A stretch of DNA of 64,000 bases, from the NCBI GenBank assembly GCA_013398055.1, contig VZRS01002624.1:1-64000 (forward strand), written 5' to 3'. The stretch is from Ifrita kowaldi (taxonomy: Eukaryota > Chordata > Aves > Passeriformes > Cinclosomatidae). Below are positions 47,171 through 60,240 of this stretch, piece by piece; positions within the stretch are counted from its first letter, which is position 1; each line of letters opens with the position of its first letter. The position numbers and the translations under genes are program-made. The notes under the pieces were generated by a model, which had not been told where the DNA came from, made no database searches, and saw nothing but the letters and a program-made list of their open reading frames with translations.

Positions 47171-49204
47171 TCAATGAAATTCATATAAATTCACAAGCAT
47201 TCGAGCAGCAAGTTTTTCTGGTCACTCTGATCAGATTGCCATAAAGTCAGTGTGACACACTGTCGTGGAGTTTTCAGTGTGAGTATGCTAAATTTTTGAC
47301 AGAAAAGCTTTTTTCAGAAAGCTAAAAGAAATTCTAAATTAACAATGACTTTTTTCTAATGCAGCTTTCAAGCTTTAATCTTAGGTTCCCAAATGATGTG
47401 AGTACAACTGTAGAGTACTGAGATAAAAGAAATTTTTAATGAACACTTTTAAAAATTTGTTGTAAAAGACCTCAGTTCAGCAAAACGCGGAAACAGTTTT
47501 TAAGTATCGTAAAGCAGACAGGATCTAGACATGAACTTAAGTGGTTTGCTGAGGGAATAGCTTCTAATTTGGACTATTAACCAAGACATTTTTCCTAAAT
47601 AATAATATTGTGAAGTTATTTGAACTCATTATCCTGAACAAAGAACCTAAGTTTTTGATAGGAGAAGGAACTTCTTCTGTTAAAGGGAGTGTTAGGTTTT
47701 TTAGTTTTTTAAAATTTTTTTCATGGGGTTAATAGTACCTTGCTAGATTATGACATTCCAACAGATTGAAAAAAAATCTTAGAAATTCCTTAAAAAGATT
47801 TTAAGAAAACAGTAATCTTCACCTTTCTGTTGGTCCAAGACCTTAAAAGCAGCAGTCTTGGTACAAAGATAGCTTGGTTTTATAGGAAGGACATGAGAAC
47901 AGTGACCATATGTTTCTAAAGACATTTTATAAAGCCCTAAAGACATTTTGAAATGCCTTAAGCACATTGCATAAAACAAATACTTGGTGGAAAAAGATTT
48001 CTATTGTCATTTTTGTAGAATGCTGTGCCTAACTCATTCTTGAGTAATGTGACCATCTGAATCTCATTCTGTCTTTTGCTTCAATATTTGCTCTTTCCAA
48101 ATGCAATATCCTTTAGGTCCCTGTTTTTGACCGGTCTCCTTCCTATCTCCCACCTCAGAAGACAAATGTCGTTTTCCAAAACAGCAGTTTTTGTGACATA
48201 TCCTTATCTCAGTGTTTGTAGCCTAATAAACCTAATGCATCTTTGAGATGTTAAAATGCCCCAGAAGCCATGTGCCTAGAGTGTGTTGGATTTGAGGGCA
48301 TGCCGGTCAACTTTGTGTGAGAAGTGCAAAATTTTTCCAGATATTAAGCATCTTGTTCTATGCTGCCACTCCCATTGGACGATTAGTAATCTGGAAATAT
48401 GGAAAAATTACCAAATTCTGCATTTTTGCTTGGAGGATGGAAATGTGTCTTGCTACAGACATAGAGTACTATGTCTTGGTGTGAGGGAGGACACAGAGTG
48501 GGCTAGGGCTTCCTACACCAACTTTGCTTCCTATCACTCTTTTTGATTCAATCCCATGCCAATACAAAATTCTTTCCTTTAGACTGAGAAAAGAATGATG
48601 ATGAGAGAGAAACAAATATATCTTGATTTTATGTGTGTTACTGTTCTGTGGGGTTTTTTACAAAGAGAATGTATGGCACTTACTAGTACATAGGTATCAA
48701 TATGTTCTTTCACTATCCACAGATTTGAAACAATATTTCCACGGAAACATGTCTTGCTTCAGTAGAACAGGATGTGAAGTAGGACTACATCGGTCAAAAG
48801 TCTCAGTTGAAAATAGCAAGTTGCATGATTGTGTCAAAAACCACAATGACCTTTGTTCTTTGACTGTGACAGTGTTTATCCTGTTTTGCCAGGTAGACAA
48901 GATGTGTCAGTCCTGAAGGATGTGTAAATTTCTGACAGTTGTTATTCAGTTTTAACTCTTTATTCGAGTCCTAACTGAAATTTACTGTCTCACTATGTAC
49001 TTACAAACAAAGCATGTGGGAATTGTTAAGCCCTACTTTTTACAGCACAATTTAATGAGCAGATAAAATTATATTATTTCTTTTAAATATGCTAAATCAG
49101 GTAGCATAGTTTTTTTTTTTATTATGTATAAGAGTGATAACATGAATCATTCACCTTCTACGTTTGCTATTTTTTTGATCTCTTGTTTAATATAGGTAGT
49201 ATTT

Positions 49205-49285
49205 CAAAAAAAGGAAAAGAGAAGGAAGAATAAAAGAAAAAAAAATACAAATAAAAACAAAAAGGAAAAAAAAAGAAAAAGAGTT
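49205..49285. repeat. A-rich low-complexity tract
   Basis: About 80 bp made almost only of A and G on the plus strand (AAAAGG, AAAGAA words). No fixed unit. It has no upstream coding sequence, so there is no sign that it is the tail of a processed pseudogene. Confidence 0.7.
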
Positions 49286-51437
49286 CCTCCTCTCTAAGAA
49301 TATGTCATAAGTGGTCTAAAGAGAATAATGATCCTCTTGCAAGACCAATTTAAGTAGCAGTTGAGCCAGAGTCACTTTTCTTTCTTCCTTGTTCTCAAGT
49401 TTCTGATAGTTTATTCCCCCTTTACTAGGTGACAGAAGAATTGGATGGCACCTGCCTGAGGTACTTTCACTGTTGTTATCTCTGTAGTCAGAGACTGTTG
49501 TATTTACACATGCTTAAGGGCACACATTTCAAAGCTGTCTAATCTTTTTCTACAGTGCATGGCTAAATTTCTTCCTAACCATATCTGCAGAGTTTAAAAT
49601 TACAGGAGCAGTTTAGAGTAGGCATATCTACCTATACATTATTTTAGGCACATCTTATCTTTTAAAGGACTGTTGATAAATCCCAAACTAATTAAATGCC
49701 ATGTCAGCTTTCCCTAATACAACATGAGATGAGTAGGAAGGAACCAGAGACAATTTCTAGCTTGTGGTAGAGAAATATTAAGAGATCCAGCACACTGTTC
49801 ACTGCCAGGATAACTGTCTCAGCTATCACTTGCTGCTTCAGTCTGCTATCTGTCAGATAAATATTAACACTCTCTGCTACAAGAACGGAGGGCCCTGAAC
49901 AGAAAGCCGAGCTCCAAGACACTATCATGGCACTTCTTCAGGCAGAAGGTGGAGGGACAAGGTGCCAGGCACCATATTGCAGTATGAGCTTCTATTCCTG
50001 TGGATGCAGTACTTATCTGTTCAAGAGATCAGACATCCTGCAGTACAAATCCTACAGCAGTGGCTGCAGAACTACTTTACTGGTGTGTCTTGGGTCTTAA
50101 GAGCAATAAGAATCCTCAAAGAATTATTTCTTTAATATTTAGGAGCGTGTAGCTGACTTTCACATGGGGAATACTTAGAAATGGGGAAAGTATCCAGCCT
50201 GTGCTCCCTGGCTTCCACATCTAGGGACAGCGATTTAGCTCTGAGGCAACACAGTAGATAGCAAAGAAATATCCTAGCGCTGGGATTCAGCTGCAGGTGG
50301 TAGTCAGTTAATTGTGTCCAGATGTGGATGAACAAAATATCCAACTTCAGTTACAATCAGTAGACATCTTGAGAATTTGTCAGTGGGGTCTCAAGTACTA
50401 TACAGCTGAGCAGTGTATGTGTTTATTTGAAACTTGATTCTGAGTCCTCCATAGATTTCTTTGCAGATACCAACTGGGGCATAAGTTGGTTGTTTAACAC
50501 AGGCAAAGTGATATTTGAGATGCCATAGAATATCAGAGATGTGTTTGTGAGACTGAAAGATGAGGAACTTCATGCATGAGCATTTCTGAGCTCCATCAAA
50601 CTTGATGTTTGACATGAGATAACCAACATCATTGTTAGTGCTGCAGACTAATATTTCTATTAATGGTTATTTTCAGTGTAGCATGATGATGAGGCTAAGC
50701 GGTGGGCAGCAGATCCAGCAGAGAGACCAGGGGTGATGGCTGCAGAGAGCTCTGCATGCCATAACCAGCTGTAGAACTGGGTCTGTGGATACTTAGTGCA
50801 GTTTCTTCTGGAAAAGGGCGGCTATCGTGGGACATCCTTAGAAGCAGGGTCTTGTTTTTCCTAAGGTTTTGACATCAATAGCTTTATAACACATAATCCA
50901 GATCTTAATGTTAAATGACTATGGACTGCATGTACATGCAGTAGAAGTAGTTTTTATTTGGTGGTACAATCCTGGCAGTCAGAAAGGACAATTCTGTTTC
51001 TAAACAGACAAAAGTGCATGTATCCGGTGTAGTGCCTGTAGTGTAGGTAGTGCGTAGTTGCACATGTGGTGACCCAAGAACATTGTCAGGTTTGAGGGTA
51101 ATGTCAATGTATTTTATTAAACTAGCCTTACTTTGCTTAAATAGATAAATAACCTTTCCAGAGGTAGAAGTTGCTACAGGAATGTAAGAATTCCCATTTA
51201 TAATGCCTAAACTTTTAAGATCACAAGAAAAACAAGGGCTCAGAGATGACCTGTCCACTGAAGGCCTCAGTTCTAAACAATACCCAGGGACATTCCTGAT
51301 ATTCCCAACTCAACTGAATGTAGTTTGGACCTCAGAGTTTTCTCCTTTTAGAGAACCAAAGTTAGAGAACTGGTTGGTTGAAATCAAAGTGTGCGATGTG
51401 CTGCAGTCCACACAGGAAGCTGCCTTTTTCTTCTGTA

Positions 51438-51459
51438 GTGTGTGTGTGTGTGTGTGTGG
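51438..51459 (+). repeat. (GT)n microsatellite
   Basis: About ten uninterrupted GT units, followed by GGTGTTAGTG. Confidence 0.9.
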
Positions 51460-52603
51460 GTGTTAGTGCTTGTACTGAATGACTGCAAGGATTGTCTCTT
51501 GTTCTTTCAAAAGCAAGTCATTCATTAGGACGCTTTACCTTTACTAAAAGACATGTTTTCAACTTTGGCATGGCCACTAGCCAGAAAAGCAATTTCCTCT
51601 TTTTTTTTTCTTTCCTTCAAAAAAAGAAGTTGTAAACCATCAGCCTGTATCAGGAAGAAGGATTTCAGTTTTAAAGGTGAAATAGCATTTGCTCCTTTTA
51701 CATGATAAATGGAAGAAATAGGATACACTAATGAAAGAGAGAGGACATAGCAATTAAAAATACCAGGAGAGGGTGGTACACAAGTCTATCCTCATGTTAT
51801 CTTAAAGTAAATTAGCATGAGAGGTTAAAGAAGCCAGACTTCTTTTACTACATAAATTACTCAGCTTTCAGTACAGATTTTACAAGAGCACATATTACTT
51901 ACCTGAACAACTGATAGTGTGGTATTTATCACATGCTGTCTCCATTTGTAAGGTCATAAATTCCCTTGCTGTGGTTGCCTGTAACTTGTTTTAGTGCTAA
52001 GTGTAGCAGTAAAATGCTGGAAGAAAATCTATAGATTCAGCTTATAATACCTGGCTCTGTTTTATCCTATCTCAAAGGAAGTGAGAGATAAGGCTGAGGT
52101 TGCCTAAAACGAGCAGATATAAGAATAATTGCTACTTAGTGTCTTAACTGTCATTTATGCATTGATTCCTGGCATTTTAATGGATGAAGAAAGAAAGCTT
52201 TTTTTTCCTACATTAAACCTAGGTATTTCAGCTAGGTATCTCCCTGAAACTCTTGTCCCTTGCAAGTTAAACACATAAATCAATACAAATATATAATTTC
52301 AAACAATAAATGTACATATATTAAGATATATTGTATTTATAGCATATAATATATATTAAAGTAAATAATAATAATAATTTTTAAAGTTACTGTACTGTTT
52401 TTACATGTGTCCTGGTGAAGGTAAAATGCTGGTTTGTCAGCCTTTTAACTTCAAACAAGAATGAGGCTTTTAAGTTGTAAAACTTTTAAGGTAGAAACTT
52501 AACTTTGCTTTCTTAAATGTGAAACTAGCCTCAGTGTCTGATTATACCCCAACATCTGTTATGATTATTTTCCATAGATCTTAGTCTGTTTTTTATTTGT
52601 GTG

Positions 52604-52645
52604 GGGGTTTTTTTTGTTTTTGTTTTTTTTTGTTTTGTTTTGTTC
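52604..52645 (+). repeat. (TTTTG)-rich low-complexity tract
   Basis: T runs separated by single G bases (GTTTTTGTTTTTTTTTG, then TTTTGTTTTG). Probably an old poly(T)-derived simple repeat. Confidence 0.75.
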
Positions 52646-52880
52646 TGTCTTGTTGAGTTTGTTTCACAATTTAGGGTATATAAATTCTTACTGCTTTATG
52701 GTGACTTGTTTGTTATACTGGTTTATTTTTGCAAGATAATTACGCTATCTCAGAACCAGTGGAATATGCTGTTTACTGCAGGTCTAGGGCACATTTTAGA
52801 CTGTGAGGACTTCATGTCCAACAAAATTATATTTTGTTTACAGATATCTCACTTGATTTTCTGAGGCATCATGAGATGTC

Positions 52881-52916
52881 TGGAAGTAGTTTGCTATGGA
52901 AGTAGTTTGCTATGGA
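52881..52916. repeat. 16-bp tandem duplication
   Basis: TGGAAGTAGTTTGCTA occurs at 52881-52896 and 52897-52912, then four more bases of the unit. Confidence 0.85.
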
Positions 52917-54131
52917 TACCTTAATAACTCAGAATCAGATTGAGGCATTATTGGAAACCAAGCTGTACTGTTTTGTGATTTGCATTTCCCTAACAGGTAT
53001 GACATCTGCTTGATGACTCCTGGAGCGCAGTTAATAATGCTGCTGGCAGCGTTTGCTCTTTTCTGCATTTTGCAGATGTTACATCCAGTGGTGCTCAGTT
53101 TTATGCCTCTCCTGAGGCATAAAATCTGTGGTGTTGTATGCATGTTGTATATTATGTGCTACAGGATGGAGATGAAGATGACTTTCTCAGGTCTTTCTCA
53201 GCACTACGACATCTGTTCTTTGTGACAACAGACATATCACTTGGAGACTACACATATCCTGTTGTACAGAAAAACAGATGATTTCACTGATAGTCATGTA
53301 CTACTGCTAAAATGTATTCAAATATAAAAGAAGGGTTTTTATTTAATTATGATACATACTTTCTAAACAAACCACAAATACTTATCAAAATTCAGCAGTT
53401 TACATGTTGAGTAGGCTGTTGCCGTAATAATCCTGTTTTACACTCATGAATACAGAGCAGAACTAATCCTGTATCTCAGAGACTGAGGGTAGGGCAAATT
53501 ATTTCCTCAGGGCTGTAGATAGATGCATCAAAATCAAGATTCAAAAGCAGAAGTGTTTTGAATAAGATTTATGAAACTAGCCATCTACATAACATACATC
53601 TTAATTATTTGTTGTCTCAGTCCAGACACTGGAACTCAGGTATCTGGTGACATTTGGGATGATACAGGGTACCTGGGACATTCTCACACACCTAGGAGAT
53701 ATCACACAGGGCCAGGGGGATACCCAAACCCTTCTGATGCAGGACCTGAAAGGCAGCATGATATTCTAAGATATATTAGAATAGGTACCTACACTTAGGC
53801 AGCTGAATCAGGTCTTTACACTTTCTACTCTCTGATCTTAATTAGATTTGGATAGATTACCCAGTTTATTTGCTGGCAGAAGACAGAGAAATACCCTAAA
53901 ACAACTTCAGTCACATGAGCAATTGCCAAGGTGACAAGAGTCCTGCAATTTTTTATTTGTTTGGAGTCCTGAGAAGAAGATCCAAGAACCTATTACCAGG
54001 ACTTCATAACCTACATCAGTGAACAGCTGCCTGAGCACAGATGAGCTCTGGATGGGCCGTGGTCCTTTGATTATGTATCCTACACTTCTCTCCCTCATGA
54101 AATGCATGTTTCTCTTACTTTTCATGGTCAC

Positions 54132-54527
54132 TGTCCTGGTTTAGGAATGGTATTCTCCAGTTCATTACACCCACTAAAAATCCCATGCCACTCCTCCTCT
54201 CCCATACAGTAGGAGGCAAAAAAGACAAATATAAGAACAATGCAGTGAGATAGGAAAATGAACAGTAACAACAAGAATATTAATAATAAAAAGTATAAGA
54301 AAAGAAATGATTCACGCAGATAAACTCTGCCATAATAGACAATACTGGATGACTGCTTTCATCGCGTTTGCTTGATCAGACAGAGCCCCTTCTCCCTGGA
54401 AGAGATTCCCATTCCCCTGCCCCTGGCAATGACATGAGGTGGTACAGAATAAATAACCTCCATATCCTAGCCATGTCCCCTCCTGGCTACTGCAAAAATT
54501 AACCCCGTCCTGGCTGGCACCAGGACA
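54132..54527 (-). mobile_element. Solo LTR of an avian endogenous retrovirus
   Basis: It begins TGTCCTGGTTTAGGAATGG and ends GCACCAGGACA, with the inverted termini TGTCCTGG and CCAGGACA. Flanking bases GTCAC (54127-54131) and GTTAC (54528-54532) match at four of five positions, which suits a mutated 5-bp target-site duplication. Read on the minus strand it starts TGTCCTGGTGCCAGCCAGGA, CGGGGTTAATTTTTGCAGTA, close to the family's usual start, so sense is the minus strand. Its middle, rich in AATAATAA-type words, matches the position of the family's AT-rich R/U5 region. At 396 bp it is shorter than the copies at 2324-3518, so it belongs to a different subfamily or carries deletions. No internal genes. 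Confidence 0.8.
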
Positions 54528-57500
54528 GTTACACAGGGGCAAGGCAAGTAGGATTTGATGTGCACTTGACTACCGTAACCAGTATGAAGCTGGGATTTGG
54601 TTTCTGTAAGCATCTCAGGCTATCATCAAAGTGTCCTGTCTAGATGTTGAGACAGAGATACAGCAACAATTAGCCGCAGAAATCAGCTTGTGACAATCTT
54701 TGAGCTAAGCCAATGTGAGTTTTACTTATTGTATTTTCCACAGTGTCTTCAAAAACTGAGGAAGATACTAGGGACTTGCTTTAAAAGAAAGAAGGGGTAA
54801 AAATTTTGTAATTTCTGGGACCTTGAAATTACAGCTTTGTAATACCCACAGTTTGAGTCTACAGTGAAGAGGGCTGCTGTTTTCAGCTTTACAACCTCAG
54901 GTAAAAACATAACACAGGACTACCCACACTGGGTCAAATTAAGGATTTATCCTGCTGTTGGTTTTGAGAGACACCTTGGCAAGAACATGACAAACAATCA
55001 AGTGAATGTACTCTGCACTATATTACCTGTCTAAAGCAATCTAGGGTGTCGCAGATGAATGTAATTTATAATACAAAAAATACTTCCAAAGGAAAACCAC
55101 ACAGAAGTGGACAGAGGTGTTGTCTTTGTTTTTAATAGCTCTTGATGGATTCCTCACCACCTCTCTTTTTTCCAGTTGCTTTTTGAATCATGTGAGAAGG
55201 AGATATTTGAAAAATCACCTCCTCTTTGTTCTGAACCTGAATTTTGAAGTCTTCGTGTCTCTCAGAAGTGCTCTTCAGAGTACTTACAGCACTATTAATG
55301 AAGGAAATTTCAGGGTAATCATTAACAAATGGTTAGCCTAAACTCGTTTTACATAGGGAACTGAAAAGTCTCTATGTAGAAACAGCAGTTGGCGTCTTAC
55401 TGAGCCTAGGCTTTTCTAGCAACAGAGAGGTGAAAGGCTCTTTATTCTGTTCTCACTATCAGTCTCCTGCACCACACAGTCTTCCGGGCTGCAAGATTTA
55501 AATGTTCAGCAAAGTGATTTCCACTGGTATGACAAAACTCTTCATGGTGAAAGCCCAGCTGGACAGTTGCACCTTTTATAGAAGTCTAATACTGTGTTAT
55601 TACTAGCATCCTGAAAGCAATTTGTGACAATAAGGAAAGAAATAGGGCCATCAATCAGGCTGCCAGTTCCTGTTTCAACCAGAACACATTCAAACAACAG
55701 GTTGTAAACCCAGATCTTTCAGTGTGCCAGTTTAAGAAACCTTTCCTTTCTGATGTGTAGCCTCAGGAGAAGGAACTCCTGCTAGATGCTGGTAGTGGTC
55801 CTTATTTAATTCAGTGTAAATTCATAAAGTAAATTACTGGGATAATTGGCTTTGTCTTCAGTCTATGTGCACGCACACTGTATTTTTTCCATAGATACAA
55901 AGCAGATTTATAGCTTAAAAGTAAATGCAAAGAGGAAGGACTATTAATAGTAATAGGCTTGTGCCAGATTTTGATAAAGCTATGATAAAAAGGAGTTCAG
56001 TCACTTTGAATAACGGGATCTATCAGATCCTACTCACTGTTTTCTAGGTCCTGATGGAAAACTCAAGAAGTAGATAGAGAAAATGCATTTGATTCTTTCA
56101 TTAAAAATGGAATACATTTCATATTAGTACTATTTCAAAAGAGTAATGTTAAAAAAGGCTAATGCCTAGATAAACCTCAGGTTGAATAGTTCTATAATTT
56201 TATTTTGGATCCTGTGTATTGGCCTTCTCAGCTGATTCTTGGATGTCCTTGTTTAGGAATTTCAATCAAGCAAGTTTCTAAGTATGCTTTGCCATTGATG
56301 CCAATTTTGAACCCAACAGCAGAAAAAAATTGCACAGTTACAGTGTCTTCTAAAAGATGCTTTGCTCTGTATCAATCGAAGCAAGGCTTAATATCTGTAA
56401 TTAAACTAACATCCAGCTGAAAACTTGTCTATTGACACAGTAAACTAAATTTCCTCTTTCCACAGACATTGTTGTTCTTCTAGAAAAGTGTATATCAAAA
56501 TGCACTAAATATATTGGTTTGACTTTTTAAGAAAAAAAATTGCTAAAGCCCATTTTTTCTTTTTATTTTTTTTTAATATCTTAATTTTATCATATTTATA
56601 AAAAGCAGGGAGGATAACCAGCAATATAAAGCTGTTTCTAGGAAGGGATGGCTTGGTGTTTCCTGATGGAATGCCTCCTTGTGCCCACCGAAGAGCACAG
56701 GTGTATCCTGCTGCAGGGAGACCCTCAGGGCAGAAGATCCCATGAGATTTTTCTGGTCTTTGTTCAAACAGACCCTGTAGGAACCTCCAGCTCTGTTCAC
56801 TCTATGGTTATGCATAATTTCAAAGGCCACCTTAAATAATGCTCCGGCCTTTCAAGCTTGCCCCCAGGGAGTGATTTTGTGCCACTAGTGGTCAGACTTC
56901 CATAGGAGAGCAGCACCTGGCATTTTGCAGTTTTTGAACAATCTGCTCTAATGCGAAATGGTTAGGTCTCTAAAAAATTGGAATCTGAAAGCAGGAAGTG
57001 ATTTATTCAGGAGATTTGACATCCAAAAGAAAAAAAAAAATTAAAAACTACTTTTAATGAAGAACATTAGAAGTGTGACATTTTCAAAACTTTTTCTAAG
57101 GCATGATACAGGAAAGAAATCTTCAGCATCTCCCTCTTCAACCTTCAGTGTATCATGAGCACTTTTTTCCTTGCTGTATTGAGAACCTTCCTTTCTGCTG
57201 TGTTGTGTCTCAGGATTAGTCACATCATATTACATTCCTGCTTTCTACATTTATTTTACCAGTTTGGCTGGAGTGTGACAGATCCTATCATGTTTGGCAG
57301 GATTTGTTTTGATGATGAATGGCTCTGCAAGTCTTTGCTTGCAAAGTATGACAGTCCACATGCATACTCTTTGCTCTCACTCCATTTATTAGTTTAGTTG
57401 TACGTGTTTTTATATAACTCTGTGTATTTTAATTAAATGTAGATATCTAAAAGCACATTTAGGGGGGTCTGAAAAACAGTACTCAATGCTCTGAAATCAC

Positions 57501-58627
57501 ACTGAATTTTGAAGTGATAGCAGATATAAACTTCTAAAAATTTATTTGCTAAGCAAGATCTTACTAGTAAAAATAAACAGTACTATTGTAGACACAAAGC
57601 TTAAATTATGTTCATTTGAAAATTTTACAGTTGTTTTCATTTAGCCGCTTTAATGATCTTCTAATAGTAAATTATAAATAGTCATGAGAAAAAATTGCGT
57701 GAGTTAGAATATCTGGAAAATGTTTATTCTTTTATATGTATACCTAGGCAACGGAAATAGTTTTACTTAAACAAAATAATTCACTATTTGTTATTTTATG
57801 TTTTAGAAATCTGTCATCTTCTCAGGGAACAGATACCATATTACATGATGTAGGCAGCTTAAAGATACAAAGAAATGTTTTGTGAATGCATAATCTAAAG
57901 TTTATAAATTAATTATGTATACAACCTGATGTGTAGAGTCCTTGCTCATATTTTGGTGACTGCACCACCATCCCATTGCCTTTAATGGAATTTCTTACAG
58001 ATCCAAGCACTTGCCAGCATGAACTGTCAATTCCAAGCAGTCCTTGATAGTGGGAAGAGGAATCAGAAAATAGAATTTTCTTATTGACTACAAATTAAAT
58101 TTGGACTGTTGCATTGACAGTTGATTTTTGTTGGCTTATACAACATTATATTTGTGTGGTGAATAAGCTCTTTTGATCTAGGATTTTGAGAAAATATAGA
58201 CTGAAATGGGAGACACTTAAATACCAGAAAAAGGTGATGAAAACAGGCTCTCCATCAAACTCCTATAATAACCTTTTAAAGTAACATCCTCACTGAACTA
58301 AAAGTACTCAAAAAAAAAGAACTAAAGAACCTCAGAACTAAAAGTACATAATTTTAATCTATCCCGTTAATTTTTGAATCGGATTTTGCAAAATCTGAAA
58401 TAAGTGAATCAATATCAAGTAAAAGTTGTTCTGTGCTTATGAGTCCAGGCATTCACTGATGATTCATATAATTACAAATTGATTTGGTATCGTTATCTAT
58501 GTCATCAGCATAGATAACAACATTGTTAGTTCCTCAAACAGTTTCCAATAATGTGTGAAAAGAACAATTACAATGTGGGATTTGAGTCACCTGGGGAGGG
58601 AGCCTTGTGATCTCATGAAGTCACCAG
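54528..58627. other. Non-coding stretch, no gene recognised
   Basis: Ordinary AT-rich sequence. A perfect 10-bp inverted repeat with a 7-base loop is at 58492-58518. A direct repeat AACTAAAAGTAC occurs twice within 58297-58348. No gene, RNA gene or recent mobile element recognised. Confidence 0.5.
58492..58518. repeat. Inverted repeat, 10-bp stem and 7-base loop
   Basis: GTTATCTATG and CATAGATAAC are exact reverse complements around TCATCAG. No T-run follows and the host is a eukaryote, so it is not a bacterial-type terminator. Confidence 0.8.
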
Positions 58628-58790
58628 TACATCGCTCCAGGAATATCTGGCCAGGCTGGAAGAAGCTTTGACCAACCTGGTCTAGTGAAAAATGTCCCTG
58701 CCCACAGCAGGGGGGTTGGGACTGATCTTTATCTTTAAGATAAAGATTTTTCCCTTCCAAATTAAACAATTCTATGCCTTTGTGATTTCC
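58628..58790 (+). mobile_element. CR1 LINE 3' end fragment
   Basis: The series GGCCAGGCTGGAAGAAGCTT, TGACCAACCTGGTCTAGTGA, TGTCCCTGCCCACAGCAGGG, GGGTTGGGACTGATC follows the CR1 3' region ('ggccaggttggatggagctttgagcaacctggtctagtg', 'tgtccctgcccatggcagggggttgg' in short pieces). It ends in CCCTTCCAAATTAAACAATT and CTATGCCTTTGTGA, a worn tail. The usual GATCTTTAAGGTCCC segment has been replaced by a palindrome (58725-58747). Confidence 0.85.
58725..58747. repeat. 23-bp near-perfect palindrome inside the CR1 tail region
   Basis: The 11-base arms ATCTTTATCTT and AAGATAAAGAT are exact reverse complements around one T. It sits where CR1 normally reads GATCTTTAAGGTCCC, so it probably arose by local inverted copying of GATCTTTA. 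Confidence 0.8.
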
Positions 58791-59489
58791 TGAAAGTTAC
58801 AGAAATAATAGAGTACAAAGAGTACTGAAGTTACTTAATGTTAAATCTCATTAGGATGGAAAATAGCGAATTAATCACTCAACTAGGAACAAATATTTTC
58901 TTAACATAATTAATAAGAATCTGGTTCATATTTTATATTTAGCCAAAGAATGACCCAGGCCACTGATGAAAATACATGGCTCTTTTGAAAGCTATTTTCC
59001 TGAACTTGAAAGCAATTACTAACATAATGAAGGAAAAAGTCCCTATTTTTGGGAGAGACCAACAGACAAAATAAAAGCAAGAAAACATCTGCAGACTGCA
59101 ACTAAGAATACAGCCACTGAATAAGGGAAGCTAAACCTATAAAATTTTTGAAAAGTTACATACTTAATTTGTATAAGGAAATGAGAGGAATTGTTTAAAT
59201 TCTTAGAAATAACCCTAGCTATGGTATAGAGTCTGTATGAGACAAAAATTATCTTAGCCATTCAGAAAAGGGAAGGATATTTAGTAAGTAGCCATTTGAA
59301 GTCACATAATAGAATCAGATGCATTCAGTAAAAAAAATTTTGTATTCGAAGTAGGAGAATTAGCTCATATCTTGCAATACTGATGAAGTACATTCTGTTT
59401 CATCAATAGCTGTAGTAGACATTAAATGACAAAATAAAGAGTGAAACAATTTTGGATCCAGTAGATTGTATGACTTGTAACCCAGAAAA

Positions 59490-59600
59490 GCAAAGGCAAA
59501 AGCTTTTTGAGACATTTGTGTTGATTTTAAACAAGGCATACAAAATGGGGGACTTTCCAGGATGCTGAATAAAAGCTAATGTTGTTCTAATATTTTATGA
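59490..59600 (+). mobile_element. Possible ancient LINE reverse-transcriptase relic
   Basis: One frame reads LFETFVLILNKAYKMGDFPG followed, after a stop, by IKANVVLIF. This recalls the CR1/L3 segment with 'GxxPxDWKKANVVPIFKKG'. The similarity covers only about 20 residues and no other LINE landmark is clear, so this is tentative. Confidence 0.25.
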
Positions 59601-60111
59601 GAAGTATTTTATAAGAAAATTTATGACCCACATAAGTATATCTTCATACTGATTCTGAGCAAGAGGCTCACAAGTGAAGCATCCACAAAAAAATTAAAGG
59701 ATATTTACATAATTAAGTCTAGTCAACGTTCTTCAGGAATGTTGATCATTTTTCAATGAACATGTAGGCCTGCTTTTCAGGCTAACTGTTATGACAGAAA
59801 TTTATACTTGCACTGTATTTGACTTTATTTCACATGACATCAGAGAAATTTCAACATAGAAAATTCAGGAGAGAGTCTTTCTTGTATCCTTACTTCAAGC
59901 AGGACCTTGAAAAATTTGGAAAAAATTAAGAGGTTTCAAAATGGACCTGCAAACCTCTTTTCAAAGATGTCATGAAAACATATTGTCTACTTCCACAAAA
60001 TCCAACTCTTTTATTTAAAAAAATTAAGGCCTTTTTCTTATACACTTTCTACTCCATGCAGTCTCAATGTAGCTGTTTGTGGCTACAAGCACTTAATGTT
60101 GCTTTTCTTTC

Positions 60112-60240
60112 ATGCAAGCAGAGTTAGTCAAACTTGTGAGGGAAGGTGATTTTAAAAAACTGCTGGGCAGCCGTGTGCTAGAATTCACAGATGAAGAGGC
60201 CACTGTCTTAGGTCATGAAAAGGACAAATTAAAGAAATAA
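60112..60240 (+). other. Candidate small ORF or terminal exon, 42 codons (unverified)
   Basis: ATG at 60112 to TAA at 60238-60240. The peptide reads MQAELVKLVREGDFKKLLGS, RVLEFTDEEATVLGHEKDKL, KK. It is rich in charged residues and leucine, as real helical protein would be. It overlaps a good splice acceptor (TTGCTTTTCTTTCATGCAAG, then CAG), so it could instead be a last exon starting at 60119 or 60122. An AATAAA overlaps the stop codon. I do not recognise the protein. No upstream exon was identified, so it may be an exon, a pseudogene piece or chance. Confidence 0.22.

Larger units (their letters stand above)
45746..54131. other. Non-coding stretch with simple repeats
   Basis: No gene recognised. 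Holds an A-rich patch at 49205-49285, a (GT)n at 51438-51459, an AT-rich stretch at about 52270-52385, a TTTTG-rich patch at 52604-52645, and tandem duplications at 47149-47170 and 52881-52916. The region around 53620-53810 includes AGGTACCTACACTTAGGCAG, a word type seen in old amniote repeats, but no family can be named. Confidence 0.45.

Noticed and set aside
48283..48546. Frame with a CxxC...CC...H pattern as a zinc-binding protein
   Set aside because: Only scattered cysteines; no known spacing or family, and no splice support.
49205..49285. A-rich tract as the tail of a processed pseudogene
   Set aside because: No coding remnant precedes it and no flanking direct repeats were seen.
58492..58518. 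Hairpin as a transcription terminator
   Set aside because: The DNA is eukaryotic and no T-run follows. It is listed only as an inverted repeat.
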